Shown here: in pieces, positions 56,420 through 64,000 of the stretch | Numbering within the stretch: the stretch's first letter is position 1 | Layout: every line of letters starts with the position of its first letter | DNA from: Symsagittifera roscoffensis | Taxonomy: Eukaryota; Xenacoelomorpha; Acoela; Convolutidae | DNA: 64,000 nucleotides | NCBI RefSeq assembly: GCF_963678635.1 | Contig: NC_087062.1 | Span: forward strand, 22,663,870-22,727,869 | Direction: 5' to 3' | Notes under the pieces: generated by a model | What the model was told of the DNA's origin: nothing | Database searches by the model: none | What the model saw: only the letters and a program-made list of their open reading frames with translations | Program-made: the position numbers and the translations under genes

Positions 56420-56537
56420 ATGAGAGTGGCACTAATCGGAGCTGGAGCCGCAGGCCTTTCAGTCCTTCGTCTGATCCCAGAAGAGGTCTTGCAAAATGGA
56501 GAAGTTGTCTGCTTCGAGAGCTCAAACTATTACGGAG
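56420..56537 (+). CDS. Flavin-containing monooxygenase, exon 1
   Basis: ATG 56420: MRVALIGAGAAGLSVLRL contains the FAD-binding GxGxxG (GAGAAG, residues 7-12), followed by an acidic strand end (VCFESSNYYGG). The donor is GAG|GTCAGT at 56538, phase 1. The three exons add up to 1,296 bases, 431 residues, which is the compact length seen in insect-type and yeast FMOs and shorter than mammalian ones. The enzyme oxygenates N- or S-containing compounds using FAD and NADPH. Confidence 0.9.
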
Positions 56538-56749
56538 GTCAGTAACTAATATAATACGAGAGAATTCATACCGTTTTTAACAAGTGGTTGGCGGCACACC
56601 TCTTAAGGCCAAACGTTTACATTTCATCAAGATTATATGTAGAAGGAACCTCGGAAAATTTTATTTAAGTAGATTTTCGAAGCAAACTTAATCTTTGAGC
56701 ATTTTTTGATGTCGTGCTCACAAAATAACCATTATGACTTAACGAATAG

Positions 56750-57037
56750 GTCAATGGTGCCAATATGCACCAAAAGCGGACGATGTGACCGAAGACCCAA
56801 CTTCGAGCATGTATAAGAATCTAGTGACCAATCTTCCTACTTGCATCATGCAGTATCCCGACTTCTCATGGGATCATCCTAATTCATTTGTCCACCATAC
56901 AGACGTCGCAAAGTACCTGTTAGACTACTGCTACAAAAACAACCTGCAGAAATATGTAATCCTGAACAGAAAAGTGACGAGTCTAAGTCGCAACCGAAAC
57001 GACGGAACCTGGAATCTATCGTCGGTTGATTGCACAG
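56750..57037 (+). CDS. Flavin-containing monooxygenase, exon 2
   Basis: Acceptor GAATAG|G at 56749. The join restores YGGQWCQYAP, the conserved stretch after the FAD domain. It continues MYKNLVTNLPTCIMQYPDF (the usual Y..L.TN.PK..M.F.DF region) and YLLDYCYKNNLQKYVILN. The donor is CAG|GTGAAA at 57038. The introns (212 and 94 bases) are short. Confidence 0.9.
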
Positions 57038-57131
57038 GTGAAAGAATTTAGCGTACTCAAAGAATTTCTAAATACTAGATGAATCTATTCAATGCTTTCC
57101 CTATAAATGGTAAAACCGCGTTTTATTGTAG

Positions 57132-58021
57132 GTAATTCTGATGTGCAGAATGACGAAGTATACGACTATGTTTTTGTATGTTCTGGTCATTTCACGTATC
57201 CACGCACAATGGAACTCGACGGTCTGGATAAGTTTCCGGGAAAAGTGTTCCACAGTCGCTGGTTTGACGACCCAGAGGACTTTTCCGGGAAAACTGTGAT
57301 GGTAATTGGAAAAGCATTATCTGGAATTGATATTTGCTGTGAAATGCAACCGTATGCAAAGAAGATAATTGCCTCGAGTCATTGTCCTACCAAGTATTTC
57401 AAACGATACGATAACGTCGAAGAAATTGGTATGGTGACACATTATGAAGATGGATCGTTTGTCCTAAATGACGGTACTAAAATTGACGAGAAAGTAGACG
57501 TTGTGATTCTTTGTGTAGGTTTCACTTACGACATGCCTTACTTGGATCGTGAAACATCAGAGGTTGAAATAAGCGATGGTTTCATAGGGCCGCTGTATAA
57601 GTTCACAGTCCATGCAAAATTCCCCTCGCTTTTCTTTATCGGCCTCAATCAAAGAATTTGCCCGTTCACATTGTTCTACTACCAGAGTGCATTTTGCTGG
57701 GCTATCATAACTAAAAACTTGAAACTTCCCATCAATTTGAAAGAGATTTGTGAAAGTGAGATTTTGGAAAGGACGTCGATTATGAGGAAGAAACACTTCT
57801 TTCATCTATCTTTCGATGAAGAGACGGCTCTTGTGACGTTTTTTGCTGAATCGGCAAATTTGCCTCACCCGCCCAAATGGCTAGCAAGGGTAAGAGAAGG
57901 AGTGGCCCAGGAAAGAAAACTTGACCCGATACGATACAAAAAGCAGCAGATTTCTATCTTGGACGATTGCAAAATTGTTATTGCAGATCCAGACGGAAAT
58001 ATTGTGCGTCAATTGTACTGA
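57132..58021 (+). CDS. Flavin-containing monooxygenase, exon 3
   Basis: Acceptor TTGTAG|G at 57131; in phase (TGNSDVQ). Holds YDYVFVCSGHFTYPRTM, the FMO fingerprint FPGKVFHSRWF (FxGxxxHxxxY/F) and the NADPH-binding region VMVIGKALSGIDICCEM. In the latter the second Gly of GxGxxG is Ala. Then VVILCVGFTYDMPYL, LFFIGLNQRICPFTLF and a C-terminal tail ending VRQLY. The His/Arg-rich end and length fit senecionine-N-oxygenase-like FMOs of invertebrates. Whether the altered glycine affects NADPH use is open. Confidence 0.92.
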
Positions 58022-58478
58022 ATTGTCGAACTTTGTTTTGAACCACTTAAAAAATCAAAAATGTGTCAAGACCCCAATGAAAAAATGCGAATTCTACAAC
58101 TAGTGGATTGTGTTTATATATGTGTAGTTTAATCTGATCCATACTATTTAACATGACTCTGTGTGGCACCAATGAAGCCCATTAAAAATAACGATTAAAT
58201 CAATTTTGTACGGTTAAGAAGCAGAATAAGAAAGTCACTTTCATTTTAGCAGAGAGGCTTTTAAGTTTCAATCAACGAAGTAAAGACACTTATTTAGGGC
58301 GTTTTTTTCCATTAGGAAAAATTTTTATAAGTGACAGTCGGATATGTTATTGATATATTGAAGCTGTTTTTTTTTTTTCAGTAACTCGCAGCGCAGAACT
58401 TTGATGCACATTTTAGCATATGAAAAATCTGGGTGGCCTGCTAGCCTAGGTGACAAAAATCTACAAAAAGAAGAAAAG

Positions 58479-58515
58479 CTGGTTGCTGTGCAAGTAGCAT
58501 ACAGAATGTTTCGAC
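58479..58515 (-). repeat. Hairpin-core interspersed repeat, copy 3
   Basis: On the minus strand GTCGAAACATTCTGTATGCTACTTGCACAGCAACCAG. It has two extra bases (AT) in the stem region and lacks the CTATCCTTG end. Confidence 0.7.
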
Positions 58516-60243
58516 CTTGCTAATTTTTGCAATGAATTGAAAAAGTCTCAAATTTTGTTTTCATTTATTTCACCAACCTTTCGGTTGTTTTTGTCTACAT
58601 AATGAGATAACAAGAGAGGACTTTTGGGAAGCATTAGAATTATGCAATATTAGCAAAAATTGATACAAAAAGTGAAAAAGAATAAGATTGGAAATGCTCT
58701 ATGAAAGTTCATGCAGTAAGAAATTTATCTGAAAAACAGAAAATCAGACCAATTTTTCTCTAAATTCTAATACTTTTTGAACGATCCATGTCCTAAGAAA
58801 GAATTATCTGATCAGATGTATGATTATTTCACCTTACTGTTTTCGTGAGGTTTGTATTGCTAAAGTGATTCCTATGCTGAGTTAAGTTCATGTCAAGTTA
58901 AGAATGTTAATATTCCGATACTAGATGGATGTATCTTGTAATCGAGAACTAAACTTTTTCTAGCAAACATTTTTTTTGCATTTTTCGTCAGCTCATTTTG
59001 CGTATGTAGGTCAACGATATTATCTAGTGGACTGTGCTGCTTATAACTTAGCCCACAGGATTCATACATTGTACTAAATAAGTTTTTGAGCTAAGTGAAT
59101 TCACTACCCCCGTATAAGGATGCGACTTGGAACTGTACTTAAATAAATCGAAGTCCTGAAAGAACTGCTTGGTTATTAAGCTGAAGTAACTGCTAGGTTA
59201 GCGTGGTAAATTCTATTAGTGTGGTTTCGTCGAACTTGATGACGGTTTTTTTCTGAATCCTTTTTAACTGTATACGATGCATCGGTTTTGGGTTGCAATT
59301 AGTTACGGTCAATTAGTATCTATCAGACTCTGAAATAATTTTCGAGATTTTTGGCATGATTTTTGTTCCTAAGATAGTAGTATTTTCATAAAATGAGTAT
59401 TTCTGTATTTCAAAATTGGCAGATTTTTGTTTATTTTCGAAGTAAAACAAAAAAATCAACTGCGTTTTGCTCCAAGTTTTATCTAATTTTCGACTGGGTC
59501 TAGTGGCGTTTGTCTTTGACCGACTTCTTCTTTTTCTTTAGCTTTTATACATTAAAGCTTCTAGCAAAGAACTAACTGGCTTCTCATTTTTTTGCTATTG
59601 AGAAATTATTGTTTGAAAAAGCTATCGGCTTTTCTTATAGTTCTTTTCTAAATTATCTCAGTTTTTTGTCCAGTTTTCATACAGTGTAGATTCCCGCCAT
59701 GCCGCGTTCAGTGTTTTGGAGCATCCTTTTTTATCAGTTTGTTCAGATTTTGTTTGAAAAAGTATGTTCCGCATTGCTTTAACTTTTCCGGTAGTCATTA
59801 CTTAACACACAATCTTGTTTATAGGTCCGGTTGTTTTTTCTTTTTTTTTTTCAGGAACACGTCTGCTAAGTTATTCACGTTCAAATTTGATTTTTCATAA
59901 TTTGACGTTTGATTTCTTTTCAAGTTCAGTTCATTTCCTTTGTTAAAAGGAAAGCAAACTCTACTATTGAACAGCCAAGGTGTTAAGGATACGGAAAACG
60001 TGATCGACTTGTAGTTTCGAAAGTCGAATTTAATTATAGAATTTCTTGTGGATTAAAAACGTTATCTAGTTTTTGGATAACGTGTTTTCATAACGTGTTT
60101 TTATGGATCCAGTGTTTTCATATTGGGTTAGTCTCAAAAAGTATCAATTATAAAATATTCTAAATATTCGAATAACTTTCATATGCGGCTAATCTCAGAA
60201 TTGTTTTTGAAATGGTTCCAACTATCGTTTTAGTACGAAGAAC

Positions 60244-61103
60244 TTTTTATTTTCAGTTTCTGTGTGTATAAGAAAATGTGGAGGAACTTTGTGTTCGGGT
60301 CTGTTTAATGTTTTTCCACATAAAATCAGGTTACAAAAAAGCATCTAAATGAGTCGATATACCAATTTGAAGCCCTTTCAGTAGTGATTCAAATGACATG
60401 AAAAAAAATTTCATAGTTTTCCGAGTATCGAGAAAAACTGGCTTACAATTTTTGATTTTTAAGAGTAATGAAGGTCTTGCTGATTTTTTTCCGGAAAAAG
60501 TCTTAAAATAAGCATAAAAGTCTCTTATAACTACAGACGTGCATTCATACATATTGATGCATTTATGATTGCTTTAGGTATATGCAGTTTTTGAGTTCAA
60601 TTCAAATTCATCTGCTGAAAGTGACGTAAATAGCACTCTCCAAATACGAACGTGGAAATGGCGCACAAAAACGTGAACCATTTCTAGTTTCGAAATTGGA
60701 ATTTAATTTTTAGATTTCCAGCAGAATAAAAAGCTTTACCTTTTGATCCAGTTTTTTCAAGTTGGTTTCATTTTATCAAAAAAAACGCCCGTCATAAATC
60801 GTTCTTTTCTCTTTGAAATTCGAAAGTTGAGATTTTTTCAAGAAAATCAGTGTTTTATTGTATCTTTCCTTGCGTTCATTACTCTTTTGCAATCTTCGAT
60901 TGGTTATGTTTATATTTGCAAAAAAAATTGTTTCCTAGTATCTTTTCTGCAAAAATGTTTGTCTAACTTGCCTATATTACTATGACTGTCAAATATTACT
61001 TTTTTAAATAGTTTTACGTCAGATCTTTTTTTCACATCACGCAGAAAAAACTACACTAAAACGGAATAGTCTGTGCTGTTTGCACAGTAACCGTTTATCC
61101 TTG
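60244..61103 (+). repeat. Dispersed repeat ending in the hairpin core, copy 4
   Basis: Same block order as 54040-54719: TGTTCGGGTC..., later TCACATCACGCAGAAAAAACTAC, and the core CTGTGCTGTTTGCACAG followed by TTATCCTTG. The stem CTGTGC/GCACAG is perfect here. Confidence 0.65.
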
Positions 61104-62027
61104 TTAATTAAATGTTTTCTGCTGATGCAATACTGGCATTCAAGCTTGTCAACATGCTTCAAAAGCTTGTAGATCTCTACTTCAAAATGGGAACTAAGTA
61201 AAAATGGAAAATAAAATAGATAAAAAGTATTAAATGTTCCTTAGTCTTCAAGTGAAAATGATGAGAATGTGTCTTTCCAACGGTATCGTTTTGCTAATGA
61301 ATATCGTTGTCTCCCTTTTTGAACCAATATTTATTTTTAGAATGAATCGATGAGGTAATCTAGATGTGTCGAGTCCGGAATAGTAACCAAAAATGAATTA
61401 GATGCGGGTTATAATGGTAACCATGGTAAGCACTGTGTGAAAAACTGGGGCGGCTTTTTCCCTTACAAGTTGGTGAAAAATGATTCAATTAAGCATGCGC
61501 TAAAAGCGCAACAGGAATGAATAGCAAGGGACTAATTTTCACTGCAGTTCGGCATTAAAATAGCGACTAAAAAGGAAATGAAATGGCGTGATTAATAGAC
61601 GTTTACTAAAACAAACTGATGATTGCAGTTCAAATGGTATGTTTGCTCACTTCTTGTTTGCGTTGGATACTTTGGGACATTTAAAAATGGGGCAGGTTTA
61701 GAATTTGAAAGGGCTGCATACTTTTCTTCTCAAATGGTTTGATTAGCCCATTTTTAACCTGAAATTTTGATCATGTCCTTTTAAAAGTCCATTTCACTGC
61801 CTTTTGCGCTAGCTAACCAAATGTTTTGTTTACGTTTTACTCTCCATCATGCCATCTACGTACAAGACTTAATTGTAAATTTTTCTTGATTTTTTCTTTC
61901 AGATTTGTAATTGCACAACGTGAAAAAGCAGCTATAAAAATAATGGATGTGCTGCCTTTAAAGAATTCGCTGGAGTTGTCTTAACAAAAACTGAGCGAGT
62001 GAGTTTTCGTGTTTTGGCGTGGTGAGA

Positions 62028-62621
62028 ATGAGTTCGATGGTCGTGAGTCGAGCTCGGGTTTACGCCGACGTGAACAATCTTCGTCCTCGGGAGTACTGGG
62101 ACTATGACAACCAGACAATCGAGTGGGAACCAACGGATGATTACCAATTAGTTCGCAAACTCGGAAGGGGCAAGTACTCCGAGGTATTCGAAGCTATTAA
62201 CATGAAAAGTAGCGAAAAATGTGTAGTGAAGATTCTAAAGCCTGTTAGCAAGAAAAAAATTAAACGAGAGATCAAAATTTTACAGAATCTGAGGGGCGGA
62301 CCGAACATTATCCAGCTTTTAGCTACAGTTAAAGACCCAATTTCGAGGGTTCCTTCCATTGTTACTGAGTACATTAACAACACAGATTTCAAAACGCTTT
62401 ATCAGAACCTGTCAGATTATGATATAAGATACTATTTGTACCAGCTGTTAATAGCAATAGACTATTGCCACTCGATGGGTATTATGCACCGGGATATTAA
62501 GCCGCACAATGTCATGATAGACCACGAGAACAGACACCTCCGACTGATTGATTGGGGCCTGGCTGAATTCTACCACCCTGGAAATGAGTACAACGTCAGG
62601 GTAGCCAGTCGCTACTTCAAG
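62028..62621 (+). CDS. CK2 alpha: Casein kinase 2 alpha, first coding exon (partial gene)
   Basis: ATG 62028 (a second in-frame ATG lies at 62037) starts [16 protein letters not shown] and PREYWDY, the conserved N-terminus that contacts the activation segment. Kinase motifs: glycine loop [12 protein letters not shown], catalytic Lys in [22 protein letters not shown] catalytic loop, [11 protein letters not shown] (CK2 has DWG instead of DFG) and ASRYFK. The basic cluster reads [15 protein letters not shown]; animal CK2 alpha usually has Lys at the Ser. The exon ends in TTCAAG|GTAAAG at 62621. The rest of the kinase (from GPELL on) is not found before 64000. Ser/Thr kinase with acidophilic specificity, forming a tetramer with CK2 beta. 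Confidence 0.95.
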
Positions 62622-64000
62622 GTAAAGTATACATATATTAGTTGGAGAGCTCATCCCAACGTTAATATATTAGTTGGAGAGCTCATCCCAACGTTAATAA
62701 CCCTTGCGATCAGCAAGATTATTGCAACCGGGTACTAGATTTTTTCGGTGAGCAGATATCAATTCGTGAAATCTTTTTGTGATGGGTCCCGCGCGCTACG
62801 TGTCGAAAAGATTTCAAAAGCCATATAGTTAGTACTTTATATGACCAATGTACATGTAAATTCAATTGAATTCGCTTTTTAGAGAGATAAACTTGTGTTA
62901 TAAAAAACGAAATTTTCCAAGCATTTTTCTGTTTGCCACACACCTGTTATAATTTTCTAGGCTGATTTTCTATGTACAATAGTTCTTTGATGAATTCGAG
63001 TTGCATGAACTCTATCCGCTTAATTGGAGCGAAGTCTTGTCTGCTTTTATTTGAGAAACTATCAGAGTTTTTGCCAAGGAGCGTTATTCTTCATTCACAC
63101 GTACTTGGTACGTGTTTTGCAATCGCTTTGACTATTCAGTGATTAATTTTTTCCAAGGCTAATTTTCGTGTTTTCTTAAGAGCTCTTTTCGCTAATTTTT
63201 GTTCCGTGTGTTTTCAAGTGAAGCTTTGGCTCTATCTAAATTTAAGTCGATTTTATGGCAATTCAAGTAGAAAAATCATTGTTTTGTTCCAAAGCAAATC
63301 TATCTATCTATCTTTATCTATCTATTTAAATGCGTGTAGTTCGACACATATCTTGCCATGTTTAAGCGTTTTTTGCAACAGTTAAGGGCATAACGTATCT
63401 ATGCGTGGTTAAGCTATATCGTGTATATTGCAATGCGTAAGATTTTTTTGGTTTTCCACTACACTATATTTGAATGCGTGTGACACGTATCTTGCCATGT
63501 TTAAGCGTTTTTTTTTTGCAACAGTTAAGGGCATAACGCATCTATGCGTGGTTAAGCTATAATGCGTAAGAACTTTTTTTTCGATTTTCCAATTTGAATC
63601 TAAGTGTGTTCCACCTAGTTACATAAGCAATGCTTGTGTTATAGTATAAACTATCTTTTTTTTTCAACCTAAGTCGCAAATATTGTTGCGACGAAAATAT
63701 AGTTGTGATAAAAAACTGTTCATTTTGAAAGTGTTCATTTTGATCAATAACCAGCTATTATGTACAGCCAATGCTAAGGAATTTAACACATATTCTTATT
63801 GTTCCGTCTTTCATATTGAAAGTAACGGAATATTTGTGCTCGGGGTGGTTTGGGACAGTTAACGCGCGATATATTTTGCGCTATTAACGCGTAAGCGGAG
63901 ATTTAATCCATCATAGAAATTGTTCCAAATTGATTGAAGGAGGCATATTTGCCATAATTGATTTGATACTAAGAGCGAAATGTATCACTTTGTACTTAAT
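62622..64000 (+). other. Casein kinase 2 alpha intron (runs past the window)
   Basis: No kinase exon seen. Begins with a 32-bp direct duplication (TATATTAGTTGGAGAGCTC..., about 62634-62697), followed by AT-rich sequence and a tandem repeat near 63300-63600. Confidence 0.6.
63296..63600 (+). repeat. TCTA microsatellite plus two units of a 143-bp tandem repeat
   Basis: (TCTA)n-like run 63296-63326, then two units starting AAATGCGTGT (63328) and GAATGCGTGT (63472). Each contains TATCTTGCCATGTTTAAGCG, GCAACAGTTAAGGGCATAACG and TCTATGCGTGGTTAAGC. It resembles 50393-50600 in its TCTA run and TGTTTAAG motifs. Confidence 0.85.

Larger units (their letters stand above)
58022..61900. other. Intergenic region between monooxygenase and casein kinase 2 alpha
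   Basis: AT-rich with many T-runs. Holds a minus-strand hairpin-core copy (58479-58515) and a dispersed repeat (about 60244-61103). No conserved protein or RNA gene was found. A branch and pyrimidine tract with acceptor TTTCTTTCAG ends at 61902 and probably closes a 5' untranslated intron of the kinase gene. Confidence 0.5.

Noticed and set aside
60743-60985. 80-codon open frame between monooxygenase and kinase
   Set aside because: T-rich low-complexity translation inside a repeat, with no conservation evident.
62622-64000. Search for the remaining casein kinase 2 alpha exons
   Set aside because: No sequence coding for the next conserved segment (GPELL onward) was found on the plus strand; the gene must continue beyond the window or be truncated.

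Overview
The window comes from an animal (metazoan) genome. It has spliced genes with GT..AG introns, LTR retrotransposons, LINE and tRNA-SINE debris, and microsatellites. Three host genes are recognisable at the right end: an archaemetzincin-type zinc protease, a short flavin-containing monooxygenase and the first coding exon of casein kinase 2 alpha. They suggest an invertebrate, but the sequence does not settle the phylum.

Bases 1-49340 are almost entirely copies of one very large Ty3/gypsy-type LTR retrotransposon family (LTRs of about 0.82-0.9 kb, TGTGCCAG...GACTGTTACA). Copy A (1-13645, plus strand, 5' part outside the window) carries integrase, a macro-domain (ADP-ribose-binding fold) reading frame, a second very long reading frame of about 8.8 kb containing a coiled coil and an SGNH/GDSL hydrolase, and a 3' LTR. 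Copy B (24391-13646, minus strand) is a deletion derivative: 5' LTR, leader, RT, RNase H, integrase start, a large deletion, the end of the second frame, and a truncated 3' LTR. A and B meet tail to tail and form a long inverted repeat. From 25172 to 49340 lies a composite. It has an orphan 3' end, an LTR, a leader with a 21-bp minisatellite, gag and protease; the LTR-to-protease segment is tandemly duplicated (about 6.2 kb). This joins a third gag and then RT, RNase H, integrase, SGNH and the rest of the second frame, ending in an LTR at 49340. Every copy has frameshifts and stops.

Pieced together from the copies, the family would be about 22 kb: LTR - primer site - leader - gag - protease - RT - RNase H - about 300-residue linker - integrase - macro domain - second frame of about 2,900 codons (coiled coil, SGNH hydrolase, a second SGNH-like domain, long helical regions, Cys-rich patch) - polypurine tract - LTR. 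The enzyme cargo (macro domain plus one or two SGNH-type domains) in an element of this size is the most interesting content of the window.

The host part (49341-64000) is AT-richer. The archaemetzincin 5' exon directly abuts the last LTR. Its coding region is split by 5.3 kb of repeats flanked by a 9-bp direct repeat. The monooxygenase has three exons, and casein kinase 2 alpha runs off the right edge in a repeat-filled intron.
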